Both the position numbers and the translations under genes were made by a program. From contig DAOVGP010000007.1 of assembly GCA_030672375.1 (NCBI GenBank), forward strand, positions 1 to 7,944: a stretch of 7,944 nt of DNA, in the 5' to 3' direction. This DNA comes from Candidatus Aenigmatarchaeota archaeon (GTDB lineage Archaea > Aenigmatarchaeota > Aenigmatarchaeia > CG10238-14). Position 1 is the stretch's first letter. Each line of letters starts with the position of its first letter. A model generated the notes under the pieces. The model did no database searches and was not told the origin of the DNA. It saw only the letters and a list, made by a program, of their open reading frames with translations. Positions 1 through 5,033 of the stretch are shown piece after piece.

Positions 1-153
1 AAGTTGAGTAAAGAAGATCAAGAGAAGACACTCCTCCACGAACTCTTGCACATACCGAAGAAATTCTCTGGAGGGTTAGTACCACACAAATGTTTCGGGA
101 AAAGAATAGATAAGAAGAGAGTTGAAGAATTGTACAAAAAATACTTTAAATGA
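1..153 (+). CDS. Predicted small metallopeptidase, C-terminal fragment
   Basis: The open frame enters from the left edge and ends in TGA at 151-153, so only the last 50 residues are visible. They contain a zinc-protease signature HELLH (window residues 13-17), followed by IPKKFSGGLVPHKCFGKRI, with a further histidine in PHK that could be a third metal ligand. The HExxH, GG.VPHKCFG and basic C-terminus match my memory of the short archaeal predicted metallopeptidase family (COG4900-like). In HExxH enzymes the two histidines bind zinc and the glutamate is the general base. The substrate is unknown. No signal peptide can be judged because the N-terminus lies outside the window. The following gene I can support is on the opposite strand, so this is the end of its transcription unit. 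I am confident in the reading frame and motif and less sure of the family name. Confidence 0.8.
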   Translation, partial: KLSKEDQEKTLLHELLHIPKKFSGGLVPHKCFGKRIDKKRVEELYKKYFK

Positions 154-171
154 AAGATACATAGGAATATT

Positions 172-282
172 CTAAATATCCTCCCAATTTCTGATTTCTT
201 CTTCAGTTTCTATCCAGACGCCATCTTCATTATATTCAGGCCTCTTCTCTTTTTTTTCAACTTCTTTACTCTTTTTTGTCAT
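172..282 (-). CDS. Small charged protein, 36 residues, unknown function
   Basis: An ATG at 282-280 opens a 36-codon frame that ends in TAG at 174-172. The N-terminal half is rich in Lys and Glu (MTKKSKEVEKKEKR). The C-terminal half is acidic with two tryptophans (GVWIETEEEIRNWEDI). There is no transmembrane segment, cysteine pair or recognised domain. The start has no strong ribosome site, only a weak AAGTG, and the upstream TATA signal is unclear. It converges with the metallopeptidase gene, with 18 bases between the two stops. In favour: the composition is not what random AT-rich antisense gives, and no longer frame competes for this interval. I do not recognise the family. It shares a Trp-Glu-Asp flavour with the mini-protein at 4761-4838, but I see no real alignment. 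Confidence 0.5.
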   Translation of the reverse strand: MTKKSKEVEKKEKRPEYNEDGVWIETEEEIRNWEDI

Positions 283-372
283 ATGAACACTTAAGACGAA
301 TTATGATTAGATTAATTTGTGATTTAAGACTTTTAAGGTTTGGGAGAGAGTAAACTTGCGATGAACATTAAA

Positions 373-380
373 CTATTAAT
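373..380 (+). promoter_or_regulatory. TATA-like box for the membrane protein gene
   Basis: The sequence ctattaat is centred about 28 bases before the ATG at 405, the spacing expected for archaeal TBP with a transcript starting at or next to the start codon. No Shine-Dalgarno is present between the two, which supports a leaderless message. The match to a consensus TATA box is only fair. Confidence 0.4.
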
Positions 381-404
381 TTTTCATACGGGAAAAATAA
401 GTAT

Positions 405-884
405 ATGCTCCCGACGATTATCGGTCTCATAATTTTGATAATTGTTGTTTTCACAGCAATTAGACTAGTTAAAAATGTATTAGTCGGAGTAGCCCTGGTA
501 GCTCTTACTCTGTTGGGAGCTTATCTTCTCTTGGGTTTTGTGCCTAGCATAAGGTCGATACCAATGATAGGTCCTTTATTACCAAAAGTCCCAACTTCTT
601 TGATGGGTATGATATCATGGATAATGAAATTCTTCCAGAACATTGATATAATCGAAGTTTCAAGAGATTCAAAGAATAAATTGTTGATAACAGTTGAGAA
701 TAATGGTAGATTAGATGTATCTAATTTTACTGTATATGTGGACGATAATAAAGTAAGTATAATAAACAAACCGAAAGATCCATTAAAATCAGGTGAAATA
801 ACCATAATACAGGCAAATTGGCAGAAAGATTTTTCTAATATCTTAGTTCAGACATCAAGAATAAATGCTACTTATTCTAAATAG
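405..884 (+). CDS. Membrane protein with two N-terminal helices and a beta-rich C-terminal domain
   Basis: The 159-residue protein starts with two hydrophobic helices (about residues 3-19 and 24-46) separated by a short basic turn (IRLVKN). A proline-rich stretch and a weakly hydrophobic segment (66-77) follow. From residue 84 on it becomes beta-rich, with alternating hydrophobic positions (LLITVENNGRLDVSNFTVYV) and a second block KSGEITIIQANW. The pattern 'ITV.N.G...L.NFTVYVD' is like the small immunoglobulin-like domains of archaeal pilin/flagellin-type and CARDB-type surface proteins. I infer a membrane-anchored protein whose soluble domain probably faces outward. I do not recognise a named family. 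The ATG has no ribosome site and a TATA-like box sits about 28 bases upstream, so a leaderless start is likely. The zinc-ribbon gene starts 42 bases downstream with its own TATA-like element. Confidence 0.75.
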   Translation: MLPTIIGLIILIIVVFTAIRLVKNVLVGVALVALTLLGAYLLLGFVPSIRSIPMIGPLLPKVPTSLMGMISWIMKFFQNIDIIEVSRDSKNKLLITVENNGRLDVSNFTVYVDDNKVSIINKPKDPLKSGEITIIQANWQKDFSNILVQTSRINATYSK

Positions 885-898
885 GTCGATAAACCAAC

Positions 899-907
899 TT
901 TTTATAT
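899..907 (+). promoter_or_regulatory. TATA-like box for the zinc-ribbon gene
   Basis: The sequence tttttatat is centred 24 bases before the ATG at 927. This fits a leaderless archaeal promoter. The T-run could also help end the upstream transcript. Confidence 0.45.
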
Positions 908-926
908 TCATTAATCAAATTCAAAA

Positions 927-1076
927 ATGGTGATAATCATCGGAGAAGTGGGTAAAACCTGCCAAAAATGTGGGAGATTCTTCCTAGGTAACAAATGCTC
1001 ATACTGTGGGTGGGAAGTATTACCAACGATACCAAAGTCAATGAAAAAAAGGAAAATCAAGGGAGTTTTTCATTAA
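927..1076 (+). CDS. Small zinc-ribbon protein, 49 residues
   Basis: ATG at 927 opens a 49-codon frame ending in TAA at 1074. It carries two CxxC knuckles, CQKC (residues 12-15) and CSYC (24-27), 8 residues apart, followed by GWEVLPTIP and a basic tail (KSMKKRKIKG). The four cysteines should bind one zinc ion as a rubredoxin-like or ribbon knuckle. The basic tail would suit contact with RNA, DNA or the ribosome, but that is inference. No Shine-Dalgarno precedes the ATG and a TATA-like box lies 24 bases upstream, so leaderless translation is likely. GTG at 930 or 948 are alternative starts, and both keep the cysteines. It converges with the minus-strand membrane gene with only six bases between stops. 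I recognise the type of fold, not a specific family. Confidence 0.75.
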   Translation: MVIIIGEVGKTCQKCGRFFLGNKCSYCGWEVLPTIPKSMKKRKIKGVFH

Positions 1077-1078
1077 AA

Positions 1079-1104
1079 TTTTTTAAGATTCCAATATTTT
1101 TTTT
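1079..1104 (+). terminator. T-runs that probably end the zinc-ribbon transcript
   Basis: Just past the TAA at 1074-1076 there are runs of six T (1079-1084) and eight T (1097-1104). Archaeal RNA polymerase commonly terminates at such U-tracts without a stem-loop. They lie at the end of the opposing gene on the minus strand, so the two converging transcripts would overlap slightly. Confidence 0.4.
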
Positions 1105-1427
1105 AGTTTCTTAGGTATATCTTTTGATGCGAATCCTAGAGTCTCAGCAATCTCATAAATATGAAACGTTGCTGAAACAAAGAAAATAAACGACCCGAAA
1201 ACTAATAGACCTCTAATTACATCGAATGCAAGTGTGTCGACCTTAAAAAAATCCAATATGAATTGTGAGAGGGTAAACCCATAAAGGAATATAGTGCCCA
1301 GCATAAATAATTCCACAAAATTTTTTATTTCACCCTTTAAAAACTTCCTACTAGAGAGAGCAAGGACAATCACTATAAAAAACCCCGCAATGGAACTGGC
1401 TAACGAAAAGAATAATACGAATGTCAT
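1083..1427 (-). CDS. Three-helix membrane protein paired with a RecA-like protein
   Basis: This 114-residue protein has three strongly hydrophobic segments (about residues 3-25, 37-61 and 68-90) joined by short charged loops (SSRKFLKGEIKN and FKVD). A charged soluble tail of about 24 residues follows (YEIAETLGFASKDIPKKLKKILES). The first loop and the tail carry the basic charge. It has no signal peptidase site, enzyme motif or conserved polar residues that would suggest a transporter. The ATG lies three bases past the TGA of the upstream gene, and its ribosome site GAGGTGGTG lies inside that gene's last codons, so the two are co-transcribed and probably translationally coupled. A membrane-bound partner or sensor for the RecA-like protein is the simplest reading. 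I cannot name a family. Confidence 0.75.
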   Translation of the reverse strand: MTFVLFFSLASSIAGFFIVIVLALSSRKFLKGEIKNFVELFMLGTIFLYGFTLSQFILDFFKVDTLAFDVIRGLLVFGSFIFFVSATFHIYEIAETLGFASKDIPKKLKKILES

Positions 1428-1430
1428 TTA

Positions 1431-2045
1431 TCACACCACCTCTATAGTCATATCACAAACTTCTGACAATATATTAAATAATTTATCATCCATTTTTTTC
1501 TCTACACACATTATCAATCCCACTACACCAAACAACCTTACCCTAGTGGTTAAGAAATGAACGAATTTTGCTATCGTGCTTAAGTCATTATAGATTGAGA
1601 GTGTAGACAAAGAGTCGAGGTATAAGAATTTACTCTTAGGGTGTTTCATTCCAGATAAAGCTTCGGATAAAGCCAATCCAATTTCTGTTAGCCTTGCCGG
1701 TGAAGGTATGAAGATACAATTTTCTTTCTTTTCAAACTTTCTTCGTGAAGTTAGAGAGATGCCCCTTGGTGAGGGTATCATTTTTGTTATACAATCAATA
1801 AAGAATATTTTGTCCGTATCAATACCTTTTTTTTTCATGATATTCACTAAAGTACTGAAAGGCCTGTTCACAGTTACGTAAATTCCAGAGAATTTGTTCT
1901 CTTTTATGACAATCTTAATGATTTCTAAATTGATGTTCATGTACTTCTTAGGCTCCACAAGAAAAAGTACGACTTTGTTCAACGGCATATTTTTTAAGAA
2001 TTTATCCAATCCCTTCAATCCCTTCAGTTTTCTCCCGTATTTCAT
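1431..2045 (-). CDS. RecA/KaiC-superfamily-like protein lacking a recognisable P-loop
   Basis: The 204-residue protein has the strand order of a RecA/KaiC-like ATPase core. A first strand VVLFLVE is at residues 25-31. GIYVTVNRPF (54-63) sits where KaiC-like proteins read 'glYvs.e.p'. KIFFIDCIT is at 79-87. A hydrophobic strand with a Walker-B-like aspartate, FLYLDSLSTL, is at 140-149, followed by a helix and the strand VVGLIMCVE (174-182). The place where GxxxxGK[ST] should be reads LVEPKKYMN (29-37), so ATP binding by the usual loop is unlikely. Related P-loop-less archaeal families (DUF835- or DUF7504-like) are thought to act in signalling, and I infer a similar regulatory role. It leads a two-gene operon with a membrane protein. 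The ATG has no ribosome site but a TATA box is 26-27 bases upstream, pointing to a leaderless transcript. Confidence 0.75.
   Translation of the reverse strand: MKYGRKLKGLKGLDKFLKNMPLNKVVLFLVEPKKYMNINLEIIKIVIKENKFSGIYVTVNRPFSTLVNIMKKKGIDTDKIFFIDCITKMIPSPRGISLTSRRKFEKKENCIFIPSPARLTEIGLALSEALSGMKHPKSKFLYLDSLSTLSIYNDLSTIAKFVHFLTTRVRLFGVVGLIMCVEKKMDDKLFNILSEVCDMTIEVV
1434..1442 (-). promoter_or_regulatory. Ribosome binding site of the three-helix membrane gene
   Basis: On the minus strand GAGGTGGTG ends six bases before the ATG at 1427. It overlaps the final codons of the RecA-like gene. This fixes the start and suggests translational coupling of the two genes. Confidence 0.65.
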
Positions 2046-2067
2046 GTATAAACTTTTTGATTTTTAG

Positions 2068-2075
2068 TTTATAAA
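2068..2075 (-). promoter_or_regulatory. TATA box for the RecA-like/membrane operon
   Basis: The near-perfect archaeal TATA element TTTATAAA is centred 26-27 bases upstream of the ATG at 2045 on the minus strand. This is the textbook distance for transcription starting at the start codon. It is the best promoter match in the window. It lies in an 85-base divergent region shared with the MetRS gene. Confidence 0.65.
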
Positions 2076-2095
2076 TTAACCTTAAAAATACAGAA

Positions 2096-2103
2096 TTTAA
2101 AAT
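2096..2103 (+). promoter_or_regulatory. Possible TATA box for the MetRS gene
   Basis: TTTAAAAT is centred about 31 bases before the GTG at 2131. This would start the transcript a few bases ahead of the start codon. A second candidate, CTTAAAAATA at 2081-2090, is further away. The choice between them is uncertain. Confidence 0.4.
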
Positions 2104-2130
2104 CATAGAATCCATAATTACTTAAGTGGG

Positions 2131-3801
2131 GTGATTGAACTCAAGAAAAAAATAATCGTAACATCGGCTTTACCTTATGCCAACGGTGAAATTCATCTTG
2201 GTCATGTGACATCAACTTACTTACCGGCAGATATCTTTACAAGATTTCATAGGTTAAAAAAGAATGATGCGATACATGTTTGTGCAACAGATGATTTTGG
2301 TACTCCAATCTTAATCAAGGCAGAACAGGAAGGAAAGACACCAGAACAACTAGTAGCTTATTGGAATGAGAAGGATAAAAAAGATTTCAAGGACTTCGGG
2401 ATTTCCTTCGATATATTCCACCAAACAAGTTCAAAAGAAAATGTAGAGTTGACGCAATATTTCTTCACAAAACTAAACGAAAAAGGTTACATATACAAAA
2501 AAACTATAACACAGGCTTTCTGTGAAAAATGTCAAAAATTTTTACCAGACAGATACGTTAAAGGAATCTGCCCTTACTGTGGAGCCAAAGAGCAGTACTC
2601 GGATGGTTGTGAGAAGTGTGGTAAGACTTTTCAACCAGGAGAGATATTGAAACCTCATTGTGCAGTTTGCGGATCAAAACCAATAACAAAAGAAAGTGAA
2701 CATTATTTCCTGAAACTCTCTCATTTTTCAGACGAGTTAAAAAGATGGTTGACTCTAAACAGGAACTTACAGAAAGATGTAAAGAACTACGTCTTGAGAT
2801 GGATTGAAGAAGGATTGAGAGATTGGGATATCACTAGAGATATATCTTGGGGGGTTCCCATTCCATTGGAAGGGACTAAAGGCAAAGTCTTGTATGGTTG
2901 GTTTGATAATCATCTATGCTACATCTCCACGGCATTGAAATACTTCTCAGACAAAGGAATTGACGGAAAATCTTGGAATTCTTCTGAAATATATCACTTC
3001 ATTGGTAAGGACATAGTTTATCATCATTACCTCTTCTTACCGGCGATGAGACTTGGTGTAGGTGAATTCAAACTACCCGATTTCATTCCGACCAGAGGTC
3101 ACTTACTCTTACAGGGTCAAAAATTCTCAAAGAGTAGAGGTTGGTACGTGAGTTTAAGAGGTTTTCTGAATGATTTTCCAGCAGATTACTTAAGATATTA
3201 TCTCTCGACCACAACACCATACGATCAGACAGATGTTAATTTTGATTGGGACGAGTTTCATTCAAGGATAAACAATGAGTTGGTTGCAAACATTGGTAAC
3301 TTCATCCATAGAACATTAATGTTCATTTGGTCGAGATTTAAAGGTATAGTTCCTGAGCCAGGAGAATACAATGATTTAGACATAGCGTTTGAAGAGAAGA
3401 TTTGGAAAGCGGAGGATAATGTTGGGAAAGAGTTAGAGAAAATAGAGTTAGAAAAAGCATTGAAAAAAATCATTGAGTTTTCTGGATCCTGTAATCAATA
3501 TTTCCAGAGTTGTGAACCTTGGGCAAATGAAAAGAGAGCGTCAAACTGCCTTTATTTATGTATAAATGCTGTGAGGTCTTTAGCCATCTTACTCGAACCC
3601 TTCCTACCATTCTCAACCGAAAAATTATGGAAAGAATTGAACCTTTCTGGTTCAGTCCATGAACAGGATTGGGCATCTATATCAAAGATACTTATAAAAC
3701 CTAATCATAAAATTGATAAACCTCAAATACTCTTCAAGAAAATAGAGAACGAAGAGATTAAAAAACAGAAACAAAAACTGAAAAAAGGGGGTAAAAAATG
3801 A
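2131..3801 (+). CDS. metG: Methionyl-tRNA synthetase, catalytic and anticodon-binding subunit
   Basis: This cytoplasmic class I enzyme charges tRNA-Met with methionine. In order it shows PYANGEIHLGH with the HIGH box as HLGH (22-25), and CATDDFGTP (51-59), whose Asp55 matches E. coli Asp52. The connective domain has two four-cysteine zinc knuckles (C131, C134, C147, C150; C160, C163, C177, C180). The WFDNHLCY loop (257-264), HFIGKDIVYHH (289-299) and KFSKS as the KMSKS loop (331-335) follow, then a helical anticodon-binding domain to about 520 and a Lys-rich tail. At 556 residues it lacks the C-terminal OB-fold, which is the next, overlapping gene. Several positions around the methionine pocket differ from E. 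coli (see findings), so a divergent subtype is possible. The start is GTG with no spaced ribosome site, hence probably leaderless. No ATG is available upstream in frame. Confidence 0.95.
   Translation: MIELKKKIIVTSALPYANGEIHLGHVTSTYLPADIFTRFHRLKKNDAIHVCATDDFGTPILIKAEQEGKTPEQLVAYWNEKDKKDFKDFGISFDIFHQTSSKENVELTQYFFTKLNEKGYIYKKTITQAFCEKCQKFLPDRYVKGICPYCGAKEQYSDGCEKCGKTFQPGEILKPHCAVCGSKPITKESEHYFLKLSHFSDELKRWLTLNRNLQKDVKNYVLRWIEEGLRDWDITRDISWGVPIPLEGTKGKVLYGWFDNHLCYISTALKYFSDKGIDGKSWNSSEIYHFIGKDIVYHHYLFLPAMRLGVGEFKLPDFIPTRGHLLLQGQKFSKSRGWYVSLRGFLNDFPADYLRYYLSTTTPYDQTDVNFDWDEFHSRINNELVANIGNFIHRTLMFIWSRFKGIVPEPGEYNDLDIAFEEKIWKAEDNVGKELEKIELEKALKKIIEFSGSCNQYFQSCEPWANEKRASNCLYLCINAVRSLAILLEPFLPFSTEKLWKELNLSGSVHEQDWASISKILIKPNHKIDKPQILFKKIENEEIKKQKQKLKKGGKK
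3787..3792 (+). promoter_or_regulatory. Ribosome binding site for the tRNA-binding subunit
   Basis: GGGGGT within the Lys/Gly-coding tail of MetRS lies five bases before the ATG at 3798. This supports the overlapping ATGA start and translational coupling of the two MetRS subunits. Confidence 0.6.
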
Positions 3802-4118
3802 TAAGTTTTAAAGAATTCAAGAAAATAGAGATGAGGGTTGGGACGATAAAAAAAGTTGTAGAAGTCCCTGATTCTAAAAAGTTGATTAAGTTTCAAGTAG
3901 ATATAGGTGGAGAATTGAAACAAGCTGTGGCAGGATTAAAGGGATATTTCAAACCAGAAGAATTAGTAGGAAAACAATTCGTTTTTGTTACAAATTTAGA
4001 ACCAGCAAAACTCATGGGAAATTTGTCAGAAGTGATGATATTAGCAGCTGTAGAAGGAGATAAAATTTCTCTGGTTAAACCTGAAAAAGAAGTCAGTGAC
4101 GGGACAATAATAGAATAA
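3798..4118 (+). CDS. Stand-alone tRNA-binding OB-fold subunit of methionyl-tRNA synthetase
   Basis: The 106-residue protein is a single EMAP/CsaA-type tRNA-binding domain, equivalent to the C-terminal part of E. coli MetRS. It shows the family's conserved stretches in order: FKKIEMRVGTI (7-17), DSKKLIKFQVDIGGELKQAV (25-44), the helix PEELVGKQ, and VTNLEPAKLMGNLSEVMILAA (64-84), which aligns with E. coli NLAPRKM.FGISEGMVMAA. In MetRS this domain dimerises and binds tRNA non-specifically, raising its affinity. Here it is a separate cistron whose ATG overlaps the MetRS stop codon (ATGA), with GGGGGT five bases upstream, so equal, coupled production is likely. Separate versions are known in other archaea and in Aquifex-type split MetRS. 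A free-standing chaperone-like CsaA role is less likely given the overlap. Confidence 0.9.
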   Translation: MISFKEFKKIEMRVGTIKKVVEVPDSKKLIKFQVDIGGELKQAVAGLKGYFKPEELVGKQFVFVTNLEPAKLMGNLSEVMILAAVEGDKISLVKPEKEVSDGTIIE

Positions 4119-4122
4119 ATCA

Positions 4123-4134
4123 TTTTTTTATTTT
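4123..4134 (+). terminator. T-rich tract between the MetRS operon and the CBS gene
   Basis: TTTTTTTATTTT begins five bases after the stop codon of the tRNA-binding subunit gene and would serve as a U-tract terminator. Its centre is also about 27 bases before the ATG at 4155, so it could double as a weak TATA-like element for the CBS gene. No ribosome site precedes that ATG. Confidence 0.4.
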
Positions 4135-4154
4135 AGTAAATCAAAGTTTCATTT

Positions 4155-4625
4155 ATGAAAACAGTAAAGGATTTCATGAACAAGGATGTCATTTATGTTT
4201 CCCCTGAAGATACTATATTTCAAGCAGCAAAATTGTTCTCTCAGTTAGATATAGCTGGTGCTCCTGTTGTAGAGAAAGATAAGGTAGTTGGGCTCATAAG
4301 CATATCTGACATTATAAGATTTATCGACATAAGAATAGGAAAGTTACCAAAAATTGAAACTCCAGGATTGTCCACTTTATTGTTGGCAATAATTCAGATG
4401 AAGAAGATGCATTCTGACTTTCAGAAAGAATTGAAGAAGGTAACATGTTCTAAAGTTAAAGAAGTTATGACAAAGAATGTTATCACAGTTTCTTCATCAG
4501 CGACATTGGTAGAAGTTGCAGAATTGATGGAAAAGCATGACGTCAACAGATTGCCCGTACTCAGTGGAGAGAAATTAATTGGTATCGTTGCAAGAGCAGA
4601 TTTGATTAAGGCTTTGATAATTTAA
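4155..4625 (+). CDS. Tandem CBS-domain protein
   Basis: The 156-residue protein is a Bateman module: two CBS domains (about 4-58 and 99-154) with no fused enzyme or DNA-binding domain. Each begins with the usual 'V.D.M...V..V.p..t' pattern (VKDFMNKDVIYVSPEDT; VKEVMTKNVITVSSSAT) and ends with the nucleotide-contact motif (GLISISDII at 46-54; GIVARADLI at 143-151), where the terminal aspartate typically binds ribose. The 40-residue linker is rich in hydrophobic and charged residues and may form a helix pair. Such proteins usually bind adenine nucleotides or S-adenosylmethionine and report energy or metabolite levels to a partner. The partner here cannot be told. The ATG has no ribosome site and lies 36 bases after the MetRS operon, so it may have its own leaderless promoter. 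Confidence 0.9.
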   Translation: MKTVKDFMNKDVIYVSPEDTIFQAAKLFSQLDIAGAPVVEKDKVVGLISISDIIRFIDIRIGKLPKIETPGLSTLLLAIIQMKKMHSDFQKELKKVTCSKVKEVMTKNVITVSSSATLVEVAELMEKHDVNRLPVLSGEKLIGIVARADLIKALII

Positions 4626-4665
4626 GAGACTTATTAGAAAAATGAAAAATAAAAGAAAGAAAAAC

Positions 4666-4749
4666 TTAATTTTTAAAATCGATTATTTCTTCTTCTTTTT
4701 TTTCTTCCCCTTCTTCTTTTTCTCCTTTGGTATTTTTACCATCCTTCAT
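4666..4749 (-). CDS. Doubtful Lys/Glu-rich micro-ORF, 27 residues
   Basis: An ATG at 4749 opens a 27-codon frame (MKDGKNTKGEKEEGEEKK, then EEEIIDFKN) ending at 4666. An overlapping frame from ATG 4742 to 4683 would give a 19-residue, almost pure lysine peptide (MVKIPKEKKKKG...). Both arise from one homopurine tract, so at most one is real. Neither has a spaced ribosome site. The position, 11 bases past the stop of the acidic mini-protein gene and on the same strand, allows a two-gene unit, but low-complexity purine DNA gives such frames by chance. Confidence 0.2.
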   Translation of the reverse strand: MKDGKNTKGEKEEGEEKKEEEIIDFKN

Positions 4750-4760
4750 TGAATTATAAT

Positions 4761-4838
4761 TTACCATTCGTCAGGTTCATCTTCCCAACTTTCCTCTTCA
4801 TCTTTCCAACTTTCCTCTTCATCTTCCCACTCTGACAT
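4761..4838 (-). CDS. Acidic Trp-rich mini-protein, 25 residues, with heptad repeats
   Basis: ATG at 4838 opens a 25-codon frame ending in TAA at 4763-4761. After MSE the protein is built of heptads of the form W-[EK]-D-E-E-E-S: WEDEEES, WKDEEES, then WEDEPDEW. It has four tryptophans, a strong net negative charge and only one lysine. The start is well supported: GAGGTG lies four bases upstream. An AT-rich, TATA-like stretch (ATAAATATTAAAAAATA on the minus strand, about 4868-4884) could drive a short-leader transcript. The peptide cannot fold alone into a normal domain; a disordered or partner-bound acidic peptide is most likely. I do not recognise a family. It stands alone between the CBS and AlaRS genes, both on the other strand. 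Confidence 0.6.
   Translation of the reverse strand: MSEWEDEEESWKDEEESWEDEPDEW
4776..4829 (-). repeat. 21-base tandem repeat inside the acidic mini-protein gene
   Basis: Two full 21-base units (4829-4809 and 4808-4788) differ at one base (GAA versus AAA). A third partial unit of 12 bases (4787-4776) matches the first. The unit is seven codons, so the repeat keeps frame and encodes the heptads. Confidence 0.8.
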
Positions 4839-4842
4839 ACCA

Positions 4843-4848
4843 CACCTC
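4843..4848 (-). promoter_or_regulatory. Ribosome binding site of the acidic mini-protein
   Basis: GAGGTG on the minus strand, four bases before ATG 4838, is a near-full match to the archaeal anti-Shine-Dalgarno. It is the main reason to treat the 25-codon frame as a gene. Confidence 0.6.
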
Positions 4849-5000
4849 TAGCAAGAGAATTGTGTTATTTTTTAATATTTATTTCTTGGGTATAACTTGT
4901 ATTTAAAGATATATCAATCTAAAAAATCATTGACTTAAAATTTCATTTTTTTGAACTTTGAACATAAAAAGAATGTCATATTTTTTTTTAAAAAATAAAA

Positions 5001-5009
5001 CTTATAATC
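5001..5009 (+). promoter_or_regulatory. TATA box for the AlaRS gene
   Basis: cttataatc is centred 29 bases before the GTG at 5034, preceded by an A-rich stretch that could serve as BRE. This predicts a transcript beginning within a few bases of the start codon, in line with the lack of a ribosome site. Confidence 0.55.
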
Positions 5010-5033
5010 TTCCCTTCAGATATTCTCAGTTAG

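Larger units (their letters stand above)
4626..5033. other. Intergenic stretch without a large gene
   Basis: This 408-base interval separates the CBS gene from AlaRS. On the minus strand it holds the acidic mini-protein gene (4761-4838) and a doubtful Lys/Glu-rich frame beyond it. On the plus strand the tract at about 4684-4732 is nearly all pyrimidine, with long T-runs, and probably terminates the CBS transcript. From 4860 to 5000 the DNA is very AT-rich and I find no coding frame or RNA gene. A run of nine T followed by A-runs (4981-4996) precedes the AlaRS TATA box. Confidence 0.6.

Noticed and set aside
361..432. 23-codon plus-strand frame overlapping the start of the 405-884 gene
   Set aside because: No ribosome site, overlaps a better gene out of frame, and no recognisable composition.
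1294..1560. 88-codon open frame on the plus strand across the junction of the two minus-strand genes
   Set aside because: It lies antisense to two well-supported coupled genes, has no ribosome site or promoter, and its composition (Asn/Thr/Ile runs) looks like a shadow frame.
4642..4752. Plus-strand frame rich in phenylalanine
   Set aside because: It is the translation of the pyrimidine tract (TTC/TTT runs), has no ribosome site, and is best explained as low-complexity DNA.
4860..5000. Possible small RNA or tRNA gene in the AT-rich gap before AlaRS
   Set aside because: I found no cloverleaf, conserved T-loop sequence, box C/D or GC-rich stem; the DNA is nearly all A and T.
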